Of a stretch of 64,000 nt of DNA, positions 1-12,433 are shown in pieces. Under the pieces are notes generated by a model. It had not been told where the DNA came from. It did not search any database and saw nothing but the letters and a program-made list of their open reading frames with translations. The DNA comes from Dimargaris cristalligena (taxonomy: Eukaryota > Kickxellomycota > Dimargaritomycetes > Dimargaritales > Dimargaritaceae). The first letter of the stretch is position 1; the number at the start of each line of letters is the position of its first letter. The position numbers and the translations under genes were made by a program. Where the stretch lies: NCBI GenBank assembly GCA_027576995.1, contig JANBQC010000006.1, forward strand, positions 80,172 through 144,171, written 5' to 3'.

Positions 1-3000
1 ATGATACGGCGGAGTAAACGGAGCGGAGTTAGAGGTGTCATCAGTAGGTGGAGAGGCGGTTTCCGATTCAGGGTAGAGCCAAGTGGGTGGTTTTGCGACA
101 CATGGTGGGTCCGTCCGCTGGGATACGGTGCGTAAGGCATTAATATACGCCTCGATAGAAGGGCGAGCGGGCAGCCCGGTAGGGTCTAACGTGGCCATAG
201 CGCTAGGGGACGGTAAGGAATTCATCCCGTCCGAGGCTTCCGTTATCTCGATTGGATCGCCCTGCAGCAGGTATAGGAGGGCATCCCAGACGGAGGCTAA
301 ATAATTATCGCAGAGAGGAATCCGGGTCGAGTCAATCTGGCTCTCAGGATGGTCGGGAGGCAGATACACCATCGCTTGGTCCGACCACGAAGCCATAGCG
401 GAAGGAGGGTCTGAAGGGGTTATAGCTAGGTTGGTGGGGTCAATATTATCGATAGGGGTATTAGAGGACCACGTGAGGGGATTTGGTGGCAGGTCCGCGG
501 ACGGCTCTATAGCAGTGTCCTGCAGGGATTTGCCTAATGTAAACTGGAACCATTCGATAATTAGCGGGAATTGCTGAAGCACAGTCGCCAAGTCCAACCC
601 AGTCGACTGAAAAAGAAGTGAACGGCAATGAAGGGCTTCAACAGCCATCGACTGGATATTTACAGCCGCCGGACTCCCAATTGCCTGGGGTGGATCCCCA
701 TCTTCCGCGGATGCCGACGTAGCATCAACTGGGGTGCCCCACTGGCGGGTATAAGAAAGCCACCGGGGGGTTAAAATAGGGTTCGGTGGATAGGGGGAAA
801 ATGAGAGGTATTCTAGGATGCGGGAGGGCTGCCATGTGGGGGTAGCATCCGTGACTGGTGTAGGGGTAGACGTACGATCCCGGTTGAGACGTATTAGAGC
901 AGGAGCCACCATGGCCTCAAGCGAATATAGAGCTAATGAGCGAACCTCGTCGAAGGGGTCAGTCAGGGCCCGCGGGAGTAGCGGCTCAACTACAATGGAG
1001 AAAAATACGCCAAGGTGGGTGCCCAAGGCATACACCAAGGTGACCCAGGTCCGGAGACAGACACTGCGTATACACCGATTCTTCTCAAACATGAAGCAGT
1101 TAATCAGCGGTACCATGATGAGGCGCACCCGTTTTTCGTGGAACAGGTTACCGTCCAGGGAAAGGGTGTAAATCAAACAGCGCCAGTGCCGGAATGCAGT
1201 CGTTTTCACATCGGCCTTGCGACTATTGAAGGCCTTCTCTAGCACTTTAAGAAATGGGTTGAGCATGGCGCTCTTGTGGAGCTGGCGACCGAGGTAAGCG
1301 ATGAGAATCCCCCAGACTCGGGTGACTAGTTTCTCCTCACCCTTTGCGAACAGGCGGTTCATGGCATCAATTACGGCCACGGCATTATTGGTTAAAAAGT
1401 TCTAACGGCAGTGGATATGACATACAGGTCCAATTGGTGGCTGATGGTTAGAATTGATATAAGGTGATTGTTAAGGGACACGCCCCCCTGATCTTATGAC
1501 TGCATGCAGAGGTGCTGCCCAGCCTTCACTTGCAATTAACAATATCCATGTCATAATTTCCGGCAAACTATACCAATCCAGGGAGATAGTAGTTTATCCC
1601 ATAACAACTTACTTTGAATACCAAGTCAGTTAGTTTGGAATCCACGGGCCCTTTATCCGTCGATTTCTCGTGCGGCTGTGGCGTAGGATCCACAAACTGC
1701 AGGTAAACCAACCGCATGATCCGTTCCGACTTAATGCGTGCCATGGGTGGATCGCTAAATACGTAGTCAATTAGGGTATTAAACCAATCACTTAAATACT
1801 GGGTGGCGACCGGTGGGTGTACCGTAAAGGCCCTTTCGAGTACTACAAGTGCCTCCATTTTAATGGAAACCGATTTGGGACACTGTCGTAGTATCTGGGT
1901 GGTCACACTGACCATCCGAGGAGCCAATTCCTGGATCAGTTCAGAAGGTACTTGGGCATTTGCGATACAATTAAGGCAGAGTCCGCTGGTCGTCTGATGT
2001 ATTTACCGAGGCACATGAGTACAAGTATGGTTAAACAGTATGTGCGTATTATAGGCGGGTTAGTATATTAAATGGCCACAGTCAATTCCCTAATTCGGGG
2101 GGGGGGGTGTTCATTTGGGAAAATCAACCATGATTCAATAGACGTCGGATAGTACTGGCTGGACTAGGGGGTGAGTGGGTTAGGGCATTAAACGAATAAA
2201 AAGTAGGTTACACAATAGAATGTTAAATGACAATATACCTTTTCCTGGGTTACGGCTAGACGCTCAAGAATCCAGTTCAGAACGGCCTCCAATTGGTCCT
2301 GGGGCACTGATTGGGTACATTCGGGAATCCGGAACCAATACACGAGGCACCGTAAGGCATAGAGACTAATGACGTGGTTGCTGCTTTCCTTGAGATCGGT
2401 GTGAAACGCCTGAAGAAAGAGGGGGGCACTCTCGATTAGGGCTCGACAGGGCGGAAATGATGTTAATGTGTTGGTATCAACCGTTTCGGCTACTTCGACG
2501 GATAGTGAAGGATCAGCTAGCTCGGCCGAAGCCTGGTGATCATTGGTAGTAGAGGAACATTCATCTACGGGGATTGTCGCCATAACCGAAGGTGTAGTAG
2601 GGCGCAGTTGATGATAGAGGCCCGAGTACAGCTCAATCCGTTGCTCCACATCCATGATAGCCCATACTAAATTGGGCGATTCGTCCTTCACGTTCATTGG
2701 GGACGATTCATCGAAGTCCTTCGGGATACATTTTGACAGAGGAGTACTCGAATCGGTAGAGTCGGTCTTGGCGGCATCGGATTGGTAGTGGGCGGACCAT
2801 AGCTGGATAGCGATTTGGGCAAAATTACAGGTGTCGGTGGAGGGGTCGGAATCAGTTCCCGGGAATTCATCTTCCGGGGACCAGGCCACGGGAAAGAGCG
2901 GGCCATGGCCACCGGCTTCCGATATTTGGGCCTGCCGGAGCTTAGCCTGGAAGAGCGGGGACGGAGAAACCGCGGATGCGCCGGCCTCGAGAACCGCCGC

Positions 3001-3426
3001 GATGGAGTCCGCCGCCGGGCGAGAGCGGGGGCTACTAGCAAATAAACTCACATACTGGCGTAATTTAGACGGGGTTTTCAGGATTCCCTTGACCACATTG
3101 GGAGCGGGGGACAGACCAGGCGGGTTGGTATGGGTAGGCAAATAACTGGGAGTTCCGGTGGCGGTGGGAGGGGCTGCTGGGACAGGGGTAAGGTCAGTGG
3201 AAGCGACTGTGGTAGCGTTTGTGGTTGTGGTTGAAGTTGAAGTTGTGGAAGCTGCGCCGGAAGAATCTTCCGGGTGACCCATGAACCGGGGGACAGGTGA
3301 CCCAGCAGGGATAGGAGAGTAGACAGAATGAGTCAGTGGCGACACTAGGCTGCGGGGGCCCAACTGGCAGGAACTGAACGAGACCTGCTTGGCCTTATTA
3401 CGGGCACTGGCCGGGGTGGCGGGCAT
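1..3426 (-). CDS. RIF1: Rif1 orthologue, N-terminal part, 3' end cut by window edge
   Basis: Three exons are visible: 3426-2239, 1993-1613 and 1401 to beyond base 1. Both introns (245 and 211 bp) are phase 0, with donors AAG|GTATAT and AAA|GTAAGT. Exon 3 stays open to the window edge. The start at 3426 is preferred over an upstream in-frame codon because it gives MPATPASARNKAKQVSF. Residues 13-17 (KQVSF) fit the PP1-docking RVxF motif, and residues 114-117 (GILK) fit the SILK motif. A Ser/Thr-rich linker lies between them. From about residue 270 on, helical repeats resemble the Rif1_N family, for example VTRVWGILIAYLGRQLHKS followed by a conserved helical stretch. Rif1 proteins recruit PP1 to chromatin to control replication timing, and act at telomeres and in repair; the PP1 motifs suggest the replication role is kept. 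About 990 residues are visible. The C-terminal region is outside the window. Confidence 0.85.
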
Positions 3427-5158
3427 AGCGAGAAAGAACGTTTCGAATGAAAGGAACGGGACTTGGGCGGATTCGCGTATAAGAAGAATATATGGGCCGC
3501 AGGGCAATTTAAAGAATAAGGTGAGGGTGGTGGAATCGGTCAGGTACTATTAAAAAATAAGAGTATTTTTGAGAGTCCAGCAGGTTCGCTTGTTACGGCC
3601 TGCACTACTGTTCAATAGAGGGTCCCTGCTATGCAAAGGTGGTGGTGGTGGACAGGTGCTGTTGTTGCGGATCGGGGGCGGGGTTTCGGGGAGGGCGAGT
3701 TGAAGAAACCAAAAGAATAAAGGAATAACAATGCAAAAAAAATGGCATTTATATATAAGTAGATTTATGGAAATGGGTGAGGGGGGATATACAATATGAG
3801 AGAAATATTCAGAAGGATTTAAACAATGCCAACGAGAAAGAACTCGCTTTGTCAATGAAATGGAAATCAGAAGGTCAAAGACGGGCAGCACGGCCGGGAA
3901 ACCGTTAGGGTTAACAGGCACACTACAGCCAATTGGTAGGCGTTATCGAGCAATGGGTTAGGTTAGCAGGGTAACGTGGGTTGAGGAGTAGGAAGGGGGG
4001 CTTGGTAATAAACAAGGCCCCCCGCTAAACTAAGCCGGCTATTTGGTTTGGAAGCGCGAGAGCCAGCCGCGATGATTGGTTGATCTAATAGACTAATTCC
4101 GAAATCATAACAAAGACCAGTGACATTCAAAATACTCGTCTTCAATCTCACTCCCTTAATTACCTGACTCAGTCCTCCCCCTCCTCCTCCTTGAAAATAA
4201 GACCCTAATATACCCGGTTACCCTTGGAACAATCCGCTGTTTAATTCCACCGAATCAATGTGGTATAGTATGTATATTATTATATCATAGGTTTGGATAC
4301 GTTGAGGATGATCACATTATCTAAGAAATAGAGAAAGAGAGGGGAGCTCATCTCAGCTGCAAAAGGTTTCCAATAAAAATAATATCTCAGAATGATACAT
4401 TATTATTATCTAGACATCGGACAAATGCGATTTGGAATACGGACTGTTCATTTTATACCGGTTGTGTCGAGTGGGACTGGGGGTTACCGAGAGTTGGGAT
4501 CCAAGTGGGGATCTAGGTTAGGGCTACGCGGATTAGTGGGGGGTGTTTAAATTAGGATTTTATCAAGACATGTCTATTTCCGGATTCGGTGGCCAATTTT
4601 AGGTTTTATACTATTGGTTCCGTTTCGGGTTCAGTCGGGTCGAATATCGTTCGCTCATCGCTTGGCAGGTTCTCCCGCCATGGTGGGCTACATGGTTGAT
4701 ACGGTTCGTGGGCGTTCTGGTCGCTTGGCGGTTGTAATTTAAAAAGCGGGGCAGCTGAGCGAAACTCTTATTCAGCTAGAAATACAAACCCACAGGACAG
4801 GGGAGGACCACTCCAACTTTATCAGTTTATAGGCACTATCAATTACAGAGACGGAAATCATCATAGAAGCAATTACAAGAGGAAGGGAGGGGATGGAAAT
4901 CAACAGCCGGCATATACTTCGAGTCAGCGGATAATCCACATCTGTGAATAAGTATGTCGTAAGCAATGTATGGGTTGTAGATTGGTTATTGGGGTATTAC
5001 ATTGTTAGAAACTGTCGTAAAAAACTACAAATAGATCCAGTTTGGGTGAAATACGCCAACTTGTAATAAGGGAGGGTATATGGTAGACGTCGCGGGTAAA
5101 TTAGGGTATCGGGTGTGCGCGCACACTTATCCTCTCCCCTCGCTTGCATTCCGATGCC
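3427..5158. other. intergenic, RIF1 upstream / USP8-like downstream region
   Basis: No convincing coding sequence on either strand. The short open frames here start at non-ATG codons or have pyrimidine-tract-like composition. The left part must contain the RIF1 promoter and 5' UTR, and the right part the 3' end of the deubiquitinase gene. Confidence 0.6.
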
Positions 5159-8100
5159 TCATTTAAGGGTATTCCGAACATAGAACAAATTATACGCTGC
5201 CTTAGTCTTGACCTTCGTTTCATCCGACTCCAGTACCCGAGAGTCGTCAAATAGGTACCATTGGTCCCGCAGGCCGTTTCGGACATGGGCGGTATAATGC
5301 CCCCCGGTCAAACTGCCATAGTGATTGGATACGGCATAGAGATCGTATAGGCTCGATTCGCCCGCCGTGGAATTGGAATTGGAAGCCGAGGCTGAAGCTA
5401 AAGCAGGATAATTCGGGGAGGAACCCATCATCGACCCATTTGTACTTGTCGGGGGGCGTAAGGGAGCCGCAATAAACCGGTCCATGTTAAGGCCCCGCAC
5501 GGGGAAATCCACGTCCGTTTCCAGTTTGTTTCGGAACGGTCCCGAGAACGAAAACCGTTTCAGGTGAATAATCAGCACATCGGGCAACCGCGTAATGACC
5601 AGTCGTTTACTCGTCCGGCGGTGCACTTGGCACCGGGGACAAAACCACTGATCATCACCATCCAGAATTTCCTCCTGGACGAAACTTTCGAGGCATTGGG
5701 CGAGGGTGACCCGGGCGAGCTGCGCCCCGTCTGCCACCGAGGCGGCCGACGGAACGGGTACGGACAGGGTGGTAAAAGGCGCATAAGTAGTCGAAGTTTG
5801 GCCGCACGTAATGCACCGTAAGCGGGACTGGATTTGGCCCTGGAATAGACCCACCACCACCGACCGGTCGCGCAGGAGATGTTTCTCCCAGGCCAGTTCC
5901 ATGGCTTGGCGGACCGGCAGGGCTTCGAGGGCCTGGTCGGACATGGTGTCGGTCACATGGGCGGGGGGTTTGGCCCCGGGGGGCAACACCACCAGGTTTA
6001 GGTCCTCGTGCAACCCATCGAGTAAAAACACTAGCAACTCCTGGGAATCCTGTTGGTCGTCGCCTTTGAACTGGGGGGCAAACCGACCAATGGCCTCCCG
6101 GAACCCCACCGGGGAAATCACCGAGTACTGGCCGCTCCACATGGTTCGAACCAGGACCGCAAAGGACTCGGCCAAAACGCCTTGGGTGCCCAAGGGATTC
6201 GTTCGGTTGAGGTGGGGTCGGTAGCTGCCGTCCATAAAATACCGGGCGAGGGGCACGGTGGCGCTTAAGCACTGGACGATGGAATTCATAAAGCAGGTAT
6301 TGCCGAAATTGCGCAGGCCCGTGGTGCCCACGTTGACCAGTTGATTGGACAGGGCCAGTTTCGGGGCAGCGAGCCGAGCGGATGAATCCGACTGAGACTG
6401 AGGCTGAGGCTGGGCCGGGGTCGGGGATGGTTTGGGAACCGGTGGCGGGGGCATGGTAGGTTTCCATTGGGGCCCGGGTACGGAAATGGATTTAGTCATG
6501 GGCTGGGGAGTGAGATGGGTAGTAACCGCTGTGAAAGCCGGGTCCTGGGGGCTGGTGGCACTACCGCTGGTACTCACCATGGCCTGGGCCTGCATTTCAA
6601 GGGGTTTGGCAGGCAGTGGGGGAAGGGCCCCCGAGACTTGTTTACGTGCGGCCACGGGGATGATGGGCTGGGGCCCTGGTGACCGCGGAGGGGCAGGTCC
6701 GGTGCTTCCTAGCGGCCGTAGTCCACCTAACTGTCCCATGGATTGGCTAGCGGGGGGTGAATCCTTCGTGACAGCACCAGTCACCCCAGAAATAGGTGAA
6801 CTCGCCGCGGACAAGGCCGGGATTTGTGGGTAGGCCGGGGCGGAACGCGGGGGAGGCTTAGGCTTCACTGGTGAATCAGGAGTGTGAGTGAACCCATAGT
6901 ACGGATTATCGAATATCGATTTCCGCCGGTTCAGTGCCGATGAACCGGCCACCCGGGAAGGTTTAGATACCCCGCCATGGGGGCTATTAGGCTGGCCATT
7001 GTGCGCTGCTCGGTCCGGGTGTTGAGTAGTTGAGGAAGGCTGCTGTTGATCCACAGACTGGGCCAGGGCGTGGACCGAGGCTGAACCACCGTACATACGG
7101 CTCAGCACAGCCGAGGGTAAATCAGACGAATACACAGGCGAGTCCGGGCCACGCGTAGGAAAGACACCCGAGGCCGTTGCGGCTGTATCCACCGTGGGTC
7201 TGGGCGTGGGTTTGAGTTTGGGGGCGGCCGCTGCCGATGACGCCAGAGAAACGCTCGAGGACCCATTATTGGGTGAGGATGTGTAGAAATACGGACTCGA
7301 TGCCTTAGGGTAGGCGTGGGCAATATGGGGGCTATAGTCGAACACAGAACTGGTTGGTCGGGAGGAGGAAGCTGCCGAAGGTGCGTCAAATGATGGACGA
7401 CTCAGATTAGAGGTGGAAGTGCCACTATCATTCCGGGGCGGATCGGGTCGCTGTCCATGCGCATGGGGGCCTGGGCGATCCGCCAGCCCCCCTTTAGTGC
7501 TCGTCCGTTCACTGGAATTATTCAAGTAATCGTAGATGGACCGATTAATACCCGTGGTTGACGAAGCTGGCGAGGCCACCGCCGACCCGGGCGTAGGTGC
7601 AGTTCCCGGGGCGACCCCATTTTGGTCGCGGGTGGCCGGTGGGATGATCAGGTCGACTGGGGCGGTCGAAGACTGCATAATCAATTGTCGCCAGGCGTTG
7701 AATCCGCCTTCCAAGAGCACGGGCATCCGCCGCAGGCTTTTGGTGAATGCCCGCTCATAAATGATACCAAAGAGCCGGCGAGTGGGGGAGTTTTCGAAGC
7801 TGATGGACGAGGGTAGCGAAGGGTTCGAGGCACCCGGAACCGGGATTAGGGCAGACGGAAGGCCAGGCGGGGCCGTCGTAGTGGTCCGCTCGTCATAATA
7901 TACAATAAGATCAAATTTATCCCGCTGCCGGAAGTAGTCGTAACTCGGTGCATTGCATTCGGTCGCCAGATGACGTTCGATATCCAGGGCGGTGGTGGAC
8001 CCGGCGGCGATCCAGGCCGGTTGGATATGAACACTGTAGATGTGGTTGATGCGACTGGCTTCCCAGTATTCCCGGGGCCGGACATCAAGGAGCAGGACGG

Positions 8101-9449
8101 TGGGGCGCTGGGTAATTGGGAACACGGTTAAATACCGGAGTAAAACGACCGGAGTAACGCTGGTGCCAAACGGAAAAGTGGCTGTCGACCGGCTAATGGG
8201 GATGGAATAGTCGTAGGTTTCCGCCATGGTATTCAATACCGGAGAGGGGTATTTTTTATCAATGTCGGTAATGGTTACCTCGGGAGGCGGACTGGGTGCG
8301 TGGGGGATATCGTGGTCGAAAAAGGGTGACACCGATCGAGGTGCTGGCTCCGCGTCGACCGGATTTTGGACATTTTTCCGGTCCAAAGGGGGTGGTAGAT
8401 CAGACACCTGGGCCAAATCACTCAGTGACGGAAGCGAAGAATCGGCGGCGATCGACGGGTTGGAACTGGCGGAATCTGAGCCCTGGGACACCAGTGAATT
8501 GGAGCGAGAGGTGGCCGACCGCGCCTTGGCCCGTAGAATTTCGGCATAAAGACCTTTGCCGCCGGCTTCATAGTAGACCTGGTGGGATGGATTTAATGGA
8601 TACTTGGAAGGTTCATCGGATTGGGATAGTCGTGGGGAAGATGTTCGAGGGATGGCGGCGGTACCGTGGTTACTTGACGTTTTTGCGGGGAGTGGGCTGG
8701 TTGGGCTGGTTAAAGTAGGTTTGCTACTCTCTCGGGTACGACCTGGGACCCGGTTCAGGGGACGCACTGGTGTGGCTTTAGTACCGGCGCTGCCTTGGGC
8801 TCGCTGGAGAAACTGTTGGATACGGGCATTGGTATTGCCGGTGGGGATATCTTCCACACTCGATGGGTCGGGTGTCGACTCAGAGACTAGAGCGGGGGCC
8901 AGGTCGCTAGGTTTTTTATCGTCGGAGGCCACATTGACAGGGGTTTTGTCCTGAATCTCCTGGGCCAGGGTTTCGAGTATTGGCATGACCTCTACTACTT
9001 TCTATGGGGGGCGTGGTGCATTGTAATATTGGGGCGCAAAAATAGGAAATTGTAGAGTGGTTGAGTGTCATGGGGGTGGGTTATATTGACAATTATTGGA
9101 CAACGCCGACGATAGTCTTGCGCTGCATGGGCCAGGCAGGGTACATTCAAGTGCACCACGGACTTACCTTACGTAGGTCTAAATACGACGGGTCTTTCTG
9201 TACAAGTTGAAAGTCCCGGTGCTTGGGAACCACCTCAACAGCGACGGAACAGAATTTCATAAAAGCGACATAGGCGTCCTCGGTATGGTGCTCGATGCGG
9301 GCCAAGGTGCCCTGTTCGTACAATTTAAAGGCGGAGTGAATCCAGCTGCGGACCGAAAAGTTCTTCTGGGCCGTGACTTGGGCCCGCTGGTTGAGCTGGG
9401 CCAACGATGGATGCACCTGGTACGGCTCTGAAGCCATCGCAGTCAGCAT
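5159..9449 (-). CDS. ubiquitin-specific protease, USP8/Doa4 type (USP8_dimer + rhodanese + USP)
   Basis: Two exons: 9449 (or the second Met at 9437) to 9168, and 9001-5159, joined in phase 0 across AAG|GTAAGT and CATAG|AAA, giving about 1,370 residues. The first exon encodes an USP8_dimer-like MIT-type helical domain; YVAFMKFCSVAVEVVPKHRD matches the family's MRF..PKH.DY pattern. A disordered Ser/Pro-rich stretch follows, then a rhodanese-like domain starting near LLLDVRPREYW. Its loop reads YYDERTT with no catalytic Cys, so the rhodanese fold is inactive, as in USP8 and Doa4. After a long Pro/Ser linker comes the C-terminal USP domain: Cys box NFGNTCFMNS (Cys codon 6295-6293), two CxxC zinc pairs (CITC, CPRC), and His box GSLTGGHYTAHVRN. 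The enzyme is expected to remove ubiquitin from endosomal/ESCRT cargo and recycle it. Catalytic residues look intact. Confidence 0.92.
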
Positions 9450-10893
9450 GCTGAAGGGGACTGGCGAGGTCTACGGTACAGCGGATAGGAATGCACGATT
9501 TTTGAGAAGTAGATAGATAAGGAGAGGGTAACGGGCGACTGGAATGGGCCAAACGTAGAAAAGGACAAGGGAAAGTAGAGTCCAATGGGAAGAGTGAGCA
9601 GCCAAAGTGGTGGTACGGGACCTGCACTCGCGGAGATGGTCACCGGACAAAGCAACCCTATTATTAGAAATACAAGTACAGATAAGCACGGGGTTGAACA
9701 AAGGAATGCGCGGGAGAATGAGAGAGAGATAGAAAGTAAAGTTCCAGCGACGGGGAAGTAATATAGGAGGGAACCAGTACTACACTGGAAAGGCTTCTGG
9801 GGAAGAATGGGATGGAGCTCCGCCTGCGCAGGCCTACGGGAAATAACTGGTAAGGCTGAGACTAAAGGGTAAACAAAAGCAGCGACGGGCGGCAGCTACT
9901 TGGCTATAACAGCCGTCACGACACCCACACTCACCTAATAGATACAGCCAAAACCATATTGAAGGCAGTAAGTAAGTAGTAAAGTAGGCCTCTCCCCACA
10001 AGGGCTACTGCTGCTGGTGGCCTTCGTATTGCTTTGGTATACTATATATTGGGGTTCTTTATCACAAATACACTGGTCTTTTCTTGGGGATGCACTGACC
10101 CTGTAAGTACTGCTGGTGATGCTCGCTAAATTAAAGGATCTGGGAGGTCACAAGATCTATGGCTGGCTGATGACCACCCCCCCTACCATGCCAAGATTGC
10201 TTAGCTTCAGGGCCAAGACTACACCACTCATTTTGTCAATATCCGCTGGACTATTCGCACAATCAACTCCCTTAACTATGGCAAGTCCCTCTCTTGGCGA
10301 TATTATTATGTAATTCGCCGGTGAATCCTTTTAACCCAATAAACTGCTCCTAGGCTGTAGCACCGTCACTACCTCCCAATAACCACGGCCCGTACGCTTG
10401 GACCGTTGCTCATGGACCAATCGGACGGGAAAAAGCCGGGGTCCCCCTGGAATGGTGGTCCGTCTTGGAATAATGATATTGGCATATTATACCGTAAGAA
10501 TGCGATGCCAGGTGGTTTCCGGCCACTGCGGGTGCCCATAACCCCGCCTGCCGACTCTCTCATCCAAAGCCATCAATAGATAAATAGTTGAGGGACTTAC
10601 ACCAATCACCTAGCACTAGTCATTTCAACCTGTCTGGAATATTCCTATGTCCTTTTATTGACACACCAGTGTGGGAGAGACCACCCCAAGAACACTCATT
10701 TAATTTAATCCCAATCATGGCACCGACTAGGTACCGCCCTTCTAATGAAACAACGGAACCTTGTCCGCCGGGATCCTCTAAACTCTCACTAGTTAGTGCC
10801 CCGCCGAATGCCACTACTGCTATAGCCAAGGAAAGGCCCTCGAGTCAAAGTCACGCCATCAAGAATATTTCCACCGGAATAGCAGATATGGGA
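9450..10893. other. intergenic region
   Basis: Divided between the 5' region of the deubiquitinase gene and the 3' region of the F-box gene. Open frames of 60-110 codons occur on both strands (for example 10588-10917 plus), but none shows a domain, intron logic or homology I recognise. Nothing supported as a gene. Confidence 0.5.
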
Positions 10894-12433
10894 CTACTCT
10901 TCTGCATCAGTTGGTAGAGTGGTGTCTATCTCGTCGAAATCAACTATACGGGAGGCTAGGTCGGGAAAATCAACCAGTACGCCAAACTGGCCGGGGTGCC
11001 GGTACTCGACAATTTCAGAATGAAACTCCTGCGCGCAGTCGAGATCCTCGGGCCGATCGGGCAAAATAAATTCGGGGAGCCCATTCTCCCGCCGGGAAAT
11101 TTGGTAATTTTCCACGACCCGGAAGTAGTTCAAATCCGTAGCGCATTGCAGGGCCAATACCAACTCCCGGGAGTTGCGCGTTGTAAGCTGAGCGGCAAAC
11201 TCCATAGTATAATCGGCGGCATTGGAATCGGCACTGAGCAGGAAACCCAGGGTATAGAAGCGCACCAGACGAGAGTCCCGGCCGGGATCAGGCCGGTGGT
11301 TCCAGAGGACCAGGTCCTGATAGATGGGGTCAAGTTGCCGGATAAATATAAGCATATTTTTGAACTGCCGGTCTTTGGCCAGGGCCATCAGGGCAATGGT
11401 GATCATTACCGCAATCGTTTCCCGAGCCAGATAGATACATGTGTCATAGAAATTGTAGCTGTGGTGATTCTGCATCTCCTGGGAAATGTATTTGCCGAAA
11501 TAGGTCTGGGCCACCGGGAGAGCGACTTCCCGACGGAGCGCCTGGGCTAGGACGCGGGCGGCCCGGCCGTCGGACGGATCGTAGGTCAGGGGAACGAACG
11601 GAAACGCTTGGGCAACCTCAGTCGGACTTAGGGCCGAGAAACTGATCCTCTGGAAACGCTGCCGGGCGTTGCGTAGAAGTTCCCTGGGTCGGTGGGTAAG
11701 GGATACCGGCCGACCATTCAGGTTATTAGGGGGTTGGGCTGCTATTTGCTGATATTCTCTCAAAGTATAGGCGCCAATATGGCCACCTAGTTCGGTTTTG
11801 GCCAGTATCTTCCAGATGTGGGCCGGTTCTTGGTTATTCACATCAGGTTGGATTTTGAGTTTGGCGAAATCTCGGAAATCCGCCCTGGTCTGGTGGATCA
11901 TATATTATTCAAAGCAAGGTCAATTAAACCCCCCAAATAACAAAAGAGGCGTAGTTGTAAGAATAAAAACGATTAGTGGACGAGATGAATTAATTTAAAA
12001 ATCCATTTGGGTCATCCAATAAACGATCTAATAGGATGTGATGGTTGACCATTTATGGCCAAATATATATAGGCCATGGGAGCCTAGGGGGATACAGGCT
12101 AAGTCATGGATTTTCTAGGATAAGCATACTAAGTTAGGTAATTGAGGAGGGGGTCATTCTCACTAAAACTACCTCTCGTTGTTTGACCTCCAGGGTATAG
12201 CGAACGCCCGCACGGTAGCAACTGTCGATGAGGTACAGGGCTTTGAGGGATGGAATGTCCTGTTGTTTCAGAATTTCGCCCTGGATTTCCACCGGTAGCT
12301 TGATAAATAGAGCGGCGTTTAGAGTGGGTTGACGTTTACGGGCGGCAATCCATTGATCAGGATTCTTCCAGACGACATTAGCCGTTAATGCCGCCCCGAA
12401 AAAGTAAAACCATATCCAAATGGAGAGCATCAT
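10894..12433 (-). CDS. signal/anchor-bearing F-box-like protein, paralogue of the 62.8 kb gene
   Basis: Two exons, 12433-12173 and 11889-10894, joined in phase 0 across CGAGAG|GTAGTT and CCACCAG|ACC, giving about 418 residues. Residues 1-20 (MMLSIWIWFYFFGAALTANV) form a hydrophobic signal peptide or membrane anchor. Residues 44-85 are F-box-like: KLPVEIQGEILKQQDIPSL then a conserved hydrophobic helix. The rest is helical with no domain I recognise, and an acidic C terminus. The gene at 62814 has the same plan: hydrophobic N terminus, LP of the F-box at residues 45-46 in both, a phase 0 intron after residue 87 or 86, and similar sequence after the junction (FRDFAKL / FREFTGN, then a Trp-containing segment ending KTEL / QTEL). 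F-box proteins normally recruit substrates to SCF ligases in cytosol or nucleus, so a secretory N terminus is odd. Function unknown. Confidence 0.75.

Noticed and set aside
3550..3921. 123-codon minus-strand frame upstream of RIF1
   Set aside because: Begins with a non-ATG codon, has hydrophobic T/C-rich composition and no splice connection to RIF1.
5655..6467. 270-codon minus-strand frame inside the deubiquitinase
   Set aside because: It overlaps the catalytic USP domain in a different frame and shows no domain; shadow of the real gene.
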